NCBI RefSeq assembly: GCF_014901205.1 | Contig: NZ_JACNMU010000009.1 | Location: 1 to 64,000 of the forward strand | Source of the DNA: Meridianimarinicoccus sp. MJW13 | GTDB taxonomy: Bacteria; Pseudomonadota; Alphaproteobacteria; Rhodobacterales; Rhodobacteraceae | Length of the DNA stretch: 64,000 nt | Reading direction: 5' to 3' | Part shown: positions 26,586 to 35,718 of the stretch, piece by piece | Position numbering within the stretch: the stretch's first letter is position 1 | Layout: every line of letters begins with the position of its first letter | The notes under the pieces: model-generated | Database searches by the model: none | Told to the model about the DNA's origin: nothing | The model's input: only the letters and a program-made list of their open reading frames with translations | Translations under genes and position numbers: made by a program

Positions 26586-27728
26586 ATGCCCGACGCCCGC
26601 CTGTCTGCTTTGCCCACCCCTTGCCTGCTGGTCGACGAAGCCCGCATGAAGCGCAACATTGATCGCCTTTCGCAACATGCGGCGTCTCTTGGTGTCGCTT
26701 TGCGGCCGCATCTGAAAACCACAAAGAGCGTCGCGGCCGCACGCTATGTTCTGGCGGACGGCAATGGTCCCGCGACGGTGTCGACGCTGGCGGAAGCGGA
26801 GGTCTTTGCCGACGCAGGGATCACAGACATCCTGTATGCGGTGGGCATCAGCCCGGACAAGTTGGAGCGCGTCGTTGCCCTGCACCGTGCGGGGTGTCGA
26901 TTGATCGTCCTGTTGGACAGCGTCGCCCAGGCCGAAGCCGTTGCGGCGGCTTCCAGGGACTCCGGGGTCGCGATCCCGGCCATGATAGAAATCGACAGCG
27001 ATGGTCATCGCAGCGGGTTGACGGCGGACGACCCGGCATTGATCGACGTCGGGCGCGTCCTGGATGCAGGGGGTGCAGCGTTGTGTGGCGTATTGTGCCA
27101 CGCCGGCGAAAGCTATGGCGCTGTTGGGCGCGGCGCACAGGCCGTCTTCGCCGAACAGGAACGGCGCGCGGTGGTCGATGCATCCGACAGGCTGCGCGCG
27201 GCGGGGCTGCCCTGTCCGGTGGTCAGCGTCGGTTCCACCCCCACGGCCCATGCGGCCCATGATCTGACCGGCGTCACGGAGCTGCGCGCCGGCGTCTATG
27301 TGTTCTTTGATCTGGTCATGGCGGGGATTGACGTTTGCGACTTGGATGACATCGCGTTGAGCGTGCTGACCACGGTCATAGGGCACCAGGCAAAGCGCGG
27401 CTGGACGATCTGCGATGCAGGTTGGATGGCGATGTCGCGGGATCGTGGTACAGCAAGCCAACAGGTGGATCAGGGCTATGGGATTGTCTGTGATGACGCG
27501 GGCCGTGTCATTCCGGGATTGATCGTCATTCAGGCAAATCAGGAGCATGGGGTGATCGCGCCGCGCCCTGGGTTCGACGGCACGGCCCCGGATCTGCCGC
27601 TGGGTACGAAACTGCGTATCTTGCCCAATCACGCCTGCGCCACGGCGGCGCAACATGGTCAGTACCACGTCATTCCCGCCAAGGATGGCGCGCCGCTGGC
27701 CACGTGGTCGCGGTTCGGCGGGTGGTAG
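26586..27728 (+). CDS. D-serine dehydratase-like / DSD1-family PLP enzyme
   Basis: 380-residue fold-type III PLP enzyme (alanine racemase-like N-terminal domain). The PLP lysine is K44 in RPHLKTTKS, followed by ATVSTLAEAEVFADAG. The C-terminal metal site reads LPNHACATAAQHG: a His-x-Cys pair as in zinc-dependent D-serine dehydratases, whereas D-threonine aldolases have His-x-Asp. It therefore probably releases pyruvate and ammonia from D-serine or a related D-hydroxy amino acid. The ATG at 26586 has GGAG 6 bases upstream, better than the ATG at 26571. A strong bidirectional terminator follows. Confidence 0.82.
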   Translation: MPDARLSALPTPCLLVDEARMKRNIDRLSQHAASLGVALRPHLKTTKSVAAARYVLADGNGPATVSTLAEAEVFADAGITDILYAVGISPDKLERVVALHRAGCRLIVLLDSVAQAEAVAAASRDSGVAIPAMIEIDSDGHRSGLTADDPALIDVGRVLDAGGAALCGVLCHAGESYGAVGRGAQAVFAEQERRAVVDASDRLRAAGLPCPVVSVGSTPTAHAAHDLTGVTELRAGVYVFFDLVMAGIDVCDLDDIALSVLTTVIGHQAKRGWTICDAGWMAMSRDRGTASQQVDQGYGIVCDDAGRVIPGLIVIQANQEHGVIAPRPGFDGTAPDLPLGTKLRILPNHACATAAQHGQYHVIPAKDGAPLATWSRFGGW

Positions 27729-27783
27729 CAAGGCCGAGCGGTCTGCCGGCCGGCTTGGGAAGACGTTCCGTTTTCATTGAAAA

Positions 27784-27811
27784 GGCCGATGGGGATGCCT
27801 CCCCATCGGCC
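27784..27811. terminator. Bidirectional rho-independent terminator
   Basis: GGCCGATGGGGA (27784-27795) pairs perfectly with TCCCCATCGGCC (27800-27811) around TGCC. ATTTTCTT follows on the plus strand and TTTTCAAT on the minus strand. It separates convergent genes. Confidence 0.85.
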
Positions 27812-27839
27812 ATTTTCTTGCTTGGTCCTGCGCCCGTCG

Positions 27840-29276
27840 TCAGGCAGGTTTTTTCGCAATCGCGTTGTAGATGACGCCACCAAGAACCGCGCCGATCACC
27901 CAGTTGAAACCGGACAGGACGGAGAACCAGGGCACCCAGACCGTCGCGACCGAGAAGATCGCTGCGGCCGCGAAGGCTTTCACCGCGGCCGAATTCCAGC
28001 CGTTGTTGTAGTGATAGATGCCACCGTTCATGTTGTAGAGGTCGGCTTCGCTCAACTGCTGATTGCGGTGACCGTAGTAGTCCACGATCATGATGCCGAA
28101 GATGGGGGCAAGCACCGCGCCAAGCGTGTTCACAAAGCCACCGATGCCGACCTGGCTGATGAAGCTGACCCACATGCCACCGATCACCAGGGCGAACACC
28201 GACGTGATCAGGCCGGCCTTGCGGAAGCTGATCTTCTCGGGCGACAGGTTGGCAATGCCGTTGACCGCCGGGATGAAGTTCGCAACGAGGTTGATGCCGA
28301 CCGTTGCCGCGAAGAAGGTGATCGCGGCGATGATGCCCAGCAGAACGCTGTCGGTCCGCTCGACGATTTCGGTGGGGTTGATGATCTCTTCCCCGAACAC
28401 GACGGCCGCGCCGCCGGTGGTCAACAGCGCAAGCGCCGAGAACAGGATCATGTTGAAGGGAAGGCCCAGCAGGTTGCCAACGACCATTGTTTTCTTGTCT
28501 TTGGCATAGCGCGAGAAGTCGCTGAAGTTGATCATGACGGCCGCGAAATAGGCCACCATGGTACCGACAATCGCGATAAAGCCCTTGGCTTCGGTCCAGA
28601 AGGTGCCTTCGGGATTGGCAAAGATCGTGGCCGTTGCCTCAAGCAGCTGACCGTCAGAGCGCTGCCACAGCACGATAACCAGGCCGATCATCACAAGGTA
28701 CACGAACGGCCCCGCAATGTTCAGGAAGGTCTCGACCCAGTTCATGCCGCGCCAGAAGATGACGATGTGGAAGAACCAGACAATCAGGAACGAAATCCAG
28801 TCAACGACCGTCAAGCCAAAGTACTCCGTGCCGCCGGTCACGCCGGTGATGGAATAGATCAGCAGGGCAACGGCTGTTGACGCGAAATAGACCTGCACGC
28901 CGTACCAGAACACGGCAACGATGGCGCGTAGAATGGCGGGCAGCTTCGCGCCCTGCGTGCCAAGGCTTGCGCGGGCGACAACCGGGTAGGGGATGCCGTA
29001 TTTTTCACCCGGCGCACCGGACAGGTTGACCATCCACATGACGAACAGGCCAGCTGTGATCAGCGCGGCAAAGGCGGTCCAGCCACCGACACCGAACGAA
29101 ATGAACAGCGACGCAACAAGCGAATACCCAAACAGAGACTGAACATCGTTGGCCCAGATGTTGAAGATCGCAAACGATCCCCATGTCTTTTCATCAGCGC
29201 CCGCTGGGTTGAGGGTGTTGCCCTCTGCATCCATCGTGCCGCCATGCGTCACTTGCCCAGTATCCATCGAAGCCAT
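27840..29276 (-). CDS. NCS1-family nucleobase/allantoin permease
   Basis: 478-residue membrane transporter of the nucleobase:cation symporter-1 family, about 12 helices. Visible family features are the N-terminal segment FAIFNIWANDVQSLFGYSL before helix 1, then YPVVARASLGTQGAKLPAIL, and INFSDFSRYAKDKKTMVVGN. The start is set at ATG 29276, with GGGAGG 5 bases upstream; an extension to 29423 would add 49 residues without sequence character. Likely cargo is uracil, cytosine, allantoin, hydantoin or thiamine-like. The nearby psuG releases uracil, but the two genes are not in one operon. Confidence 0.9.
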   Translation of the reverse strand: MASMDTGQVTHGGTMDAEGNTLNPAGADEKTWGSFAIFNIWANDVQSLFGYSLVASLFISFGVGGWTAFAALITAGLFVMWMVNLSGAPGEKYGIPYPVVARASLGTQGAKLPAILRAIVAVFWYGVQVYFASTAVALLIYSITGVTGGTEYFGLTVVDWISFLIVWFFHIVIFWRGMNWVETFLNIAGPFVYLVMIGLVIVLWQRSDGQLLEATATIFANPEGTFWTEAKGFIAIVGTMVAYFAAVMINFSDFSRYAKDKKTMVVGNLLGLPFNMILFSALALLTTGGAAVVFGEEIINPTEIVERTDSVLLGIIAAITFFAATVGINLVANFIPAVNGIANLSPEKISFRKAGLITSVFALVIGGMWVSFISQVGIGGFVNTLGAVLAPIFGIMIVDYYGHRNQQLSEADLYNMNGGIYHYNNGWNSAAVKAFAAAAIFSVATVWVPWFSVLSGFNWVIGAVLGGVIYNAIAKKPA

Positions 29277-29356
29277 GCTGTCCTCCCAATGTCCCGCCAA
29301 CGAGGCGGAGTTAACGATTCCGCCACTTATTCGCACAGGGGGGACATTTTCAGCAT

Positions 29357-29379
29357 TTATAGTATCAATGCTTCTATAA
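29357..29379. promoter_or_regulatory. Inverted repeat upstream of NCS1 permease
   Basis: TTATAG-N11-CTATAA is a perfect 6-bp inverted repeat 80 bases upstream of the permease start, in an AT-rich patch. The 11-base spacer is like an LTTR box, but no LysR gene is next to it, so the binding protein is unknown. It could also overlap the promoter -10. Confidence 0.4.
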
Positions 29380-29846
29380 GCAGGTCTTGGCGGAACCCCG
29401 TCGTTGGTTCCGGTGTTGGACACAGACGGGCTTTCGGGAAGGGGGCATCGACGTGCCTTGCCAAGCGTGATCCGGACAGAAGATCGCTCGTGTTCCCCTA
29501 CTCAACCGTTAGACCGCCCCGCGCATATCCGTCGCAGATGCCGTGGGATGCGCCGGGCCGGGGGAAAGTGAAGTTCGGACATCGGCCGATTTGTGCAACA
29601 AGGCCCGAACCAGCGGCCAAGCCATTTGGACCTGTCACCACCCGTCACCCTGGCCCGGATCCCATATCCCCAACTTTTCCTGATGTTCGGAAATGGCCAA
29701 TTCCTGCCGCCACCGCCCAAGTGGAGCACAGTGCCGGATCGAACGCTTGCACGGGACGGCACGCCGGACTACCAGAATTCCATATGCATGTTTTCGTTTG
29801 AACGAGGGATGCCTGGGGGCAGGCCACAAGCACAAGGAGGCACCCC
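29380..29846. other. Non-coding gap between divergent genes
   Basis: About 470 bases between the permease promoter site and the methyltransferase. No open frame here has protein-like composition. The promoters of both divergent genes are presumably here. An AAGGAGG at 29834-29840 serves the next gene. Confidence 0.5.
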
Positions 29847-30395
29847 GTGTTGACTCATGTTGCAAACCGCTTCGACTGGTTCAGACGACGCGGGACCATC
29901 GCCCCGAGTTCTAGATTCCTGGTGCGCAGGATGCTGGAAAGGCTGGACTTTTCCCAGGACATGGAGCTGCTGCAACTGGGGTTCGGTACAGGGGTCTTCA
30001 CCGAAGGAATTGTCAGGAGAATGACGCCGCGCAGCACCGTTACCGTCTTCGAGATTGACGAGAGATGCCGGGCCTTCATGGTTGACGATCCCAGGGTGAC
30101 CTATGTCGAGGCATCCGCCGAAAGGATATCCGACCATTTTCCGGGCAAGAGGTTTGACAACATCGTATCGACCTTGCCCTTTGCGTCGCTGCCAAGGCAG
30201 GTGTCGCTGAACGTGTTTTCCCAAATCCGCGAACATCTTGGGCCCAACGGAAAACTCCTTCAGTTTCAGTATTCCCTGGTGTCGCGGAACGATCTTCGGG
30301 ATCTTTTTGGCACCGAACCTGAGATTGGTTTTGAACTTCGAAACTTGCCACCCGCGTTCATCTACGTGGTCCGCAACGGTGCGGCGCCGGTCTAG
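29847..30395 (+). CDS. PmtA-like SAM-dependent methyltransferase
   Basis: 182-residue class I methyltransferase resembling bacterial phosphatidylethanolamine N-methyltransferase PmtA and the related KsgA/Erm fold. It has GTIAPSSRFLVRRML before motif I, motif I LQLGFGTGVFTEGI (~residues 41-54), an acidic SAM-ribose residue in VTVFEIDERC, and motif IV FDNIVSTLPFASLP. The start is GTG at 29847 with a perfect AAGGAGG 6 bases upstream. No transmembrane helix is seen. It stands alone, convergent with an AraC gene. Lipid methylation is the best guess; a quinone or other lipid substrate is possible. Confidence 0.75.
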   Translation: MLTHVANRFDWFRRRGTIAPSSRFLVRRMLERLDFSQDMELLQLGFGTGVFTEGIVRRMTPRSTVTVFEIDERCRAFMVDDPRVTYVEASAERISDHFPGKRFDNIVSTLPFASLPRQVSLNVFSQIREHLGPNGKLLQFQYSLVSRNDLRDLFGTEPEIGFELRNLPPAFIYVVRNGAAPV

Positions 30396-30428
30396 GGCAG
30401 CGGCCCGCCCCTACTGCACGACGGGCTG

Positions 30429-31472
30429 TCAGCGCCCGTTGGCCGACGCGCCGATATTGCGGCGCTCCGCGGGATGCGGATGAAGGGAACACTGGTATTG
30501 CCTGGGCGACACCCCCGAAAACCGCCGGAAGGCACGTGAGAAATGCGAAGGGTTCTCGTAACCCGTCGAGTAGGCGACATCGGTGATGCTCACGTCGTGC
30601 TGCGCGAGCATCTCGCAGGCCACCTGATAGCGGGCCTCGGCAACCAGTTGCGAGAACTTCAGGCCTTGCGCGCCGAGGTGGCGTTGCAGGGAGCGTTCGC
30701 TGGTGCCCAGGATCTCTGCCAGGTCGCCGATGCGAAGGGGCCGGTCGTGCAGATAGGTCTTCAGGATTTCCCGGATCATCTCGGCCGTTGCCAGATATCC
30801 CGGCGCCGGCGGTGTCTTCGCCAAGGCCAATGTTGCGGGGTCCACGGGGCAGGGGCGGCCCAGCAGCTCCCGTGGAACCAGGATGGTGGTATGCGGGCGG
30901 CCCATCAGAATGCGGGTGTTCGGAAAGGCCTCGCACGCGGCGGCGGGCGGGGCGCGTTTCGAAATGAAAGTCATCTCGGCAGGGCACCAGAACGGGCCGG
31001 CAACACTGCGCACGATCGACACGAAGGCCTGCACCTGCAACCACTCGGCATAGGCCAGCGCCGGGCTGTCATCAAAGCCGGCAATATCGCACACCACGCG
31101 CAGGTCATCTCCATGCGCGTAAATGCGGGCGAACAGGGCGCCGTTTTCCTGCTGTGCGCGCGTTGCCGCAGCCTGCACCCGCGCCAGCCCGCTGGGCGCG
31201 GCAAGGATGGCCGATTGGGTTTGCGGTCGCAGTCCTTCCAGTCCCATCGACTGTGCGGCGGCAAAGCCAAGTTCCATGGCGGCGCCGTAGCCGCCGTGGG
31301 CGGACACGAAATCCAGCACAAGCGGCACGCTGAGATAGTAGTTCGGGGTCTCATCCACGGTTGTCGGAAGCCGCGCGCGATCAAGGCCCTTGTGGACCGG
31401 CACCCCCAGATCGCGAAGGACCTCCAGGTAGACATTCAGATGTGCGGCCCGGACAAGCGGCACTTTGCGCAT
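30429..31472 (-). CDS. AraC-family transcriptional regulator
   Basis: 347-residue regulator with an N-terminal Arabinose_bd-type ligand domain (residues ~15-200) and a C-terminal AraC HTH (~240-330: IGDLAEILGTSERSLQRHLG and VTDVAYSTGYENPSHFSRAF, closing GVSPRQYQ). The start is set at ATG 31472 with GGAG 6 bases upstream. It is divergent from the second DUF1254 gene across 369 bases and is its most likely regulator. The ligand is unknown; relatives with this sensor domain (OruR, ArgR-like) respond to amino acids and other small metabolites. Confidence 0.87.
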   Translation of the reverse strand: MRKVPLVRAAHLNVYLEVLRDLGVPVHKGLDRARLPTTVDETPNYYLSVPLVLDFVSAHGGYGAAMELGFAAAQSMGLEGLRPQTQSAILAAPSGLARVQAAATRAQQENGALFARIYAHGDDLRVVCDIAGFDDSPALAYAEWLQVQAFVSIVRSVAGPFWCPAEMTFISKRAPPAAACEAFPNTRILMGRPHTTILVPRELLGRPCPVDPATLALAKTPPAPGYLATAEMIREILKTYLHDRPLRIGDLAEILGTSERSLQRHLGAQGLKFSQLVAEARYQVACEMLAQHDVSITDVAYSTGYENPSHFSRAFRRFSGVSPRQYQCSLHPHPAERRNIGASANGR

Positions 31473-31841
31473 GGGGGTCTCCAGGAACTTGCCGCGTGGC
31501 ACGGCAGGACAAACGGAAAACGCTTTTCTGACGCCGGGTAACTATAAGGCCGACGCGGGTCAAAGGCGACAGGATAGTGGCTGGTATTCCGGCGCGTTTC
31601 AGGGGCGGGGCGGCTGGGGCCGGTGTCGACCATGACGACAGGGTCCGGTCACGGTTGCGCTGGTGTCCGCAACGACAATTTGGCGGGAAATGGTAAGGGG
31701 GATCGCGATGCCTCTGTTAACAATTTCCCGGAATTTCTCGCCATCGGCCTTGCGCCTGTCGAAGGGAAAACACGTGCACGGTGCGCGATTGTGGCGCTAC
31801 CGTTGCGCAATTGAATGAACACTCACCAAGGATCACCCCGA
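31473..31841. other. Divergent promoter region
   Basis: No gene. The gap between the AraC gene and the DUF1254 gene should hold both promoters. The only symmetry I find is GGGAAAT at 31685-31691 facing ATTTCCC at 31723-31729, with 31 bases between, a weak operator candidate. Confidence 0.4.
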
Positions 31842-33443
31842 ATGAAGCTGATTTCACCGCTTGCTGCCGCCTCTCTCCTTGCCGCGACGACGGCGGTCGC
31901 GCAGGTCTCCGAACAGTCGCTGGCCTCCATCTCGACCCCGGACAGTGTCGAGTCGACCATCGGACCGCTCAGCTTCAAGGATGGCGCGCCAAGTGCCGAT
32001 ACGGTTTCGGCGGTCTATGACAATCTTGATACGGTCTATGCCTTCCGGGCCTTCACCGACACCTTCAAGGGGGTCAGCGTGCAGGCGGCGCTGGAAGGGT
32101 TCCAGGCGGCGGGCATCAAGGACAACGAGATGCTGCTGTTCTCGGAACTGATGGATTCGGAATCGCTGTTTCTGACCGCCAATGCCGACACAGTGTACTA
32201 CCTTGGTTTCGTCAACCTGGCCGACGGGCCGATGGTGATCGAGACACCGCCCGACGCGCTTGGCACCATCGATGACATGTGGTTTCGCTGGGTCACCGAC
32301 TTTGGCCGTCCGGGACCGGATCGCGGCGAGGGTGGCAAATACCTTCTGGTAGGGCCGGATTACGACGGTTACCTGCCGGAAGACGGCTTCTACCTTAGCC
32401 GTTCCCAGACCAACCGCGTGCTGGTGCTGGGCCGGTCGTTCCTGACAAAGGATGATCCGGCGCCGACGGTCAAGGTCGTCAAGGACAGTCTGAAGATCTA
32501 TCCCTACGCGCCCGGTGGCGTCGGCATGTCCATCGCCCGTTTCCTTGAGGGCGGGGTCGAACTGGGCCGCAATGCCGAGCCCAAGGCGACGGTCTTCCAC
32601 GAGGGCACGGGGCTTGCGATCAACACCATCCCGCCCAGCGACTACAGCTATTTCGAGATGCTGAACCGGCTGGTGCAGGACAACCCCGCGACGGTGATCG
32701 ATCCCGAACTGATGGGGCCGGTCGCGGCCATCGGGATCCGGAAGGGACAGGCATTTGCCCCCGACGACCGGATGAAAGGCATTCTTGAAGAGGCCGTGAA
32801 ACTGGGCAATGCCACCGGCCGGACGCTGGGTTTCGCACCGCGCGATCCGGACTGGTTCTGGTACGAGGGCTTGCAGTGGTGGAACCCCCTGTTCCAGGGC
32901 GGCTACAACTTCGAGGCCCCGCTGCCCGAAATCACCAAGGACGGCGCCAAGCCTTATCCGCCGACGGGCTACAAGCACAACGATGCGCGCACGTCGTTCT
33001 TCTACAACGCCACCGGGATCACCCCGGCAATGGCGATGCGTCTGACCGGCGTCGGCTCGCAATATCTGTTCGCCACGAAGGATGCGGGCGGCAACTGGTT
33101 CGACGGGGCCAGAACCTACAAGGTGACCCTTCCCAAGGGCATCCCGGCCGAGGCGTTCTGGTCCTTCACCCTTTATGACAACCAGACCCGGTCGATGCTG
33201 AAGACGCCGCAAAAGTATCCGCGCGCGGGGTCGCAGAGCTATCCTTCGCCCGCGGCAGAGGTGGCCGAAGATGGCGCCACCACCATCTGGTTCGCGCCTG
33301 AGCAGCCCGAGGGCGTTGCCCGCGGCAACTGGATCCAGACCGATCCCAAGAAGGGCTGGGTCACCCTGTTGCGGCTTTACAGCCCGATGCCGGCCTTCTT
33401 CGACAAGAGCTGGCAACCGACCGACATCACGCCCGTGGAATGA
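31842..33443 (+). CDS. Exported DUF1254/DUF1214 protein (second copy)
   Basis: 533-residue paralogue of the protein at 2719-4296. A signal peptide spans about residues 1-21 (ISPLAAASLLAATTAVAQ). DUF1254 motifs are SLFLTANADTVYYLGF and PMVIETPPDALG; DUF1214 motifs are ATGITPAMAMRLTGVGSQY and FWSFTLYDNQTRSML. The ATG at 31842 is used (AAGGA 9 bases upstream, signal peptide starts there), not the in-frame ATG at 31815. It is followed 202 bases later by an exported beta-propeller gene and sits divergent from an AraC regulator. The biochemical role of the family is unknown. Confidence 0.87.
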   Translation: MKLISPLAAASLLAATTAVAQVSEQSLASISTPDSVESTIGPLSFKDGAPSADTVSAVYDNLDTVYAFRAFTDTFKGVSVQAALEGFQAAGIKDNEMLLFSELMDSESLFLTANADTVYYLGFVNLADGPMVIETPPDALGTIDDMWFRWVTDFGRPGPDRGEGGKYLLVGPDYDGYLPEDGFYLSRSQTNRVLVLGRSFLTKDDPAPTVKVVKDSLKIYPYAPGGVGMSIARFLEGGVELGRNAEPKATVFHEGTGLAINTIPPSDYSYFEMLNRLVQDNPATVIDPELMGPVAAIGIRKGQAFAPDDRMKGILEEAVKLGNATGRTLGFAPRDPDWFWYEGLQWWNPLFQGGYNFEAPLPEITKDGAKPYPPTGYKHNDARTSFFYNATGITPAMAMRLTGVGSQYLFATKDAGGNWFDGARTYKVTLPKGIPAEAFWSFTLYDNQTRSMLKTPQKYPRAGSQSYPSPAAEVAEDGATTIWFAPEQPEGVARGNWIQTDPKKGWVTLLRLYSPMPAFFDKSWQPTDITPVE

Positions 33444-33645
33444 TCGGGTGACCCGCCAGACAAACAACCTGCCCGCGAGGTGCAGCTTGCTGGCGGGCCC
33501 ACCACCCTGCGGTGTTCACCTGACCAGTCGTCGCTTTCCTACAGGCACAGCGCAATGACCCCCGTTCGTCTTTTTGCCGGTTTGCTTATCGCCCTTGCAC
33601 GGGATCACGCCCGTTTCAGATCGCAGAAAAAGGAAGACCATCGTG

Positions 33646-35718
33646 ATGCGACGCTTTCAACGTTTTACCCTCGCCGCATCGGTGTCTCTGACAGCCCTGT
33701 CAGCCTCTGCGCAGGAGCGTATTGACGGGCAGGTCCAAGTCGGCGGCTTGCCGATTTCCGGGGCCGAGGTGACCGCCTGGCTGGCCAGTCCCGACGCCCC
33801 GCAGAGGCTGGCCACGGCTACCACGGCAGAGGATGGCACCTATGCGCTGACCCTTGCCGAGGGGCGGGACGACACCGGCGTGGTCTACGTGATCGCCAGA
33901 GGCGGTGCCGCGCAGGACGCTGCCGGGACGGGGCCAAACAAGGCCACGGCCCTGATGGCCACCCTTGGGGCAAAGCCGCCCGCGCGGGTGACGATCAACG
34001 CGTTGACCACCGTGGCCTCGGTGTGGACAGCGGCGCAGTTTCTGGACGGCAGCGCCTTGCAGGGCAACGCGACCGGCCTGGGGATTGCCGCCGGCAATGT
34101 GCCGAACCTCGTGGATCTGGAATCCGGCGGTCTTGGGCCGGTGATCGTGGACCCGCTGAACGCGCCGCAAACCACCACGCTGGCCAAGTTCAACACGCTG
34201 GGCCTGCTGCTGTCGGCCTGCGTCACGCAGATCCCCGACGCCTGCACCAGGCTGTTCGAGGCCGCCACCCCGCCGGGCGGGGCCGCCCCAACCGACACGC
34301 TGCAGGCGGCGCAGAACATCGCCCGCCACCCGGCGCATAACGCCGCCAAGCTCTTTGGACTTCTGGACAAGTTCTATCCGGTCCCCGAGGGCAAGCGGTA
34401 TCGCGACGTGGCGCTGATCCCCTACCTCTTCTATCCGCCCAGTTCCTGGACCCTGTCGCTGGTCTATTCCGGCGGCGGCTTTTTTGCCGTGGGCGGGGCC
34501 GCCATTGATGTCGAGGGCAACTTCTGGACCAACAACAACTGGCTGGTCGGCTCGCAGACCACGATCTTCCACCAGTTCGGCGCCGGCAGCGGCAAGTTCG
34601 CCCCGAACGGCAAACCCTTGTCCCCGGCGATCACCGGCTTTCGCGGCGGCGGGTTGGACAGTCCCGGCTGGGGCGTGGCCTTTTCCGCCGATGACAAGGT
34701 CTGGTTGACCAACCTGATCGGCAGCACGATCTCGGTGCTGGATCGCAAGACCGGCAAGCCGCTGTCGCCGGAGGGCGGCTATGACTTCGATGGCAAGCTG
34801 GGGCAGATGCAGGGCATTCTGGTTGCGCCCAATGGCGATGTCTGGACCGTCGACAATGGCAACAGCCAGATCGTCCATATCCCCGGCGGCGATCCCTCCA
34901 AGGGCCGCATCCTTGGCCAGACCGTTGACGGAAAGCCCGTGGATGGCACGCTGAAGGTCAAATCGCCCTTCGGCATCGCCATCGACCAGCAGGATCGGAT
35001 CTGGATCACCAACAGTGGCGGGGACACGGTGACCCGCTTTCCGGCCAGCGATCCCGGCAAGGCCGAGGAAATCAAGGTCGGCTTCAGCCCCCATGCCATT
35101 GCCATCGACAGCCAGGGCAACGCCTGGGTCGGCAACCTCGTCGGGCATCCGGGCACGCATGAAAAGCTGGATCTGGTTCAGCAGACGATCAAGGCCAAGC
35201 TGGAAGCGCGGAAAGGGACGATGTCGGCAGATGACATCGCTGCCCACATGTGGATCGACCTGTGGGACATCATCAGCAACTATCCCGGCGGCGATATCTC
35301 GATGATCACCCCTGACGGCACGGTACACGGACCCTTCAACGCGAATGGCGCGATCACCGGCCCCTGGGGCGTTGCCATCGACGGCAACGACAACATCTGG
35401 GTGGCAAGTTCGACCAGCCATTCGGTCACCCAGCTTTGTGGTGTCCGTACCGAGACTTGCCCAGAGGGGCTGACAACCGGCGATGCGATCACCCCGGCGG
35501 CTGGGTTCATCGGCGGGCTGGAAACGGTGGCCCCGATCGCCATCGACCCCGCCGGCAATGCCTGGGTCGGCAACGGCTGGAGTGACACCGACGCGGGCTT
35601 CAGCCAAGACCCGCCCGAGGCGCAATCCACCCGGTTCTCGGCCCATACCATCGTGGTCTTCTTCGGGGTCGCCAAACCGGTGAAAACCCCGCTGATCGGG
35701 CCGGTCGAGGCGCAGTAG
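33646..35718 (+). CDS. Exported NHL/Vgb-type beta-propeller protein
   Basis: 690-residue secreted or periplasmic protein with a signal peptide (~residues 1-24, ending SASAQE). A transthyretin/carboxypeptidase-regulatory-like segment follows (INGQVQ-like start with GLPISGAEVTAWL ... DGTYALTL, residues ~25-75), then a helical middle region. From about residue 270 there are at least five propeller repeats of the form D..GN.W..N (AAIDVEGNFWTNNNWLVGSQ, IAIDQQDRIWITNSGGDTV, IAIDSQGNAWVGNLVG, VAIDGNDNIWVASSTSHSV, IAIDPAGNAWVGNGW). These resemble NHL and streptogramin-lyase-like blades, but no lyase catalytic set is evident. The ATG at 33646 has GGAAG upstream. It is probably functionally tied to the preceding DUF1254 protein. 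Reaction or ligand unknown. Confidence 0.8.
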   Translation: MRRFQRFTLAASVSLTALSASAQERIDGQVQVGGLPISGAEVTAWLASPDAPQRLATATTAEDGTYALTLAEGRDDTGVVYVIARGGAAQDAAGTGPNKATALMATLGAKPPARVTINALTTVASVWTAAQFLDGSALQGNATGLGIAAGNVPNLVDLESGGLGPVIVDPLNAPQTTTLAKFNTLGLLLSACVTQIPDACTRLFEAATPPGGAAPTDTLQAAQNIARHPAHNAAKLFGLLDKFYPVPEGKRYRDVALIPYLFYPPSSWTLSLVYSGGGFFAVGGAAIDVEGNFWTNNNWLVGSQTTIFHQFGAGSGKFAPNGKPLSPAITGFRGGGLDSPGWGVAFSADDKVWLTNLIGSTISVLDRKTGKPLSPEGGYDFDGKLGQMQGILVAPNGDVWTVDNGNSQIVHIPGGDPSKGRILGQTVDGKPVDGTLKVKSPFGIAIDQQDRIWITNSGGDTVTRFPASDPGKAEEIKVGFSPHAIAIDSQGNAWVGNLVGHPGTHEKLDLVQQTIKAKLEARKGTMSADDIAAHMWIDLWDIISNYPGGDISMITPDGTVHGPFNANGAITGPWGVAIDGNDNIWVASSTSHSVTQLCGVRTETCPEGLTTGDAITPAAGFIGGLETVAPIAIDPAGNAWVGNGWSDTDAGFSQDPPEAQSTRFSAHTIVVFFGVAKPVKTPLIGPVEAQ

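Noticed and set aside
33444-33573. A terminator between the second DUF1254 gene and the propeller gene
   Set aside because: The only stem found (GCCCGC with GCGGGC) is 6 bp with a long loop and no T-run, too weak to call.
33700-35646. A 648-codon antisense frame over the beta-propeller gene
   Set aside because: A GC-skew shadow: its repeats only mirror the blade repeats of the real protein.
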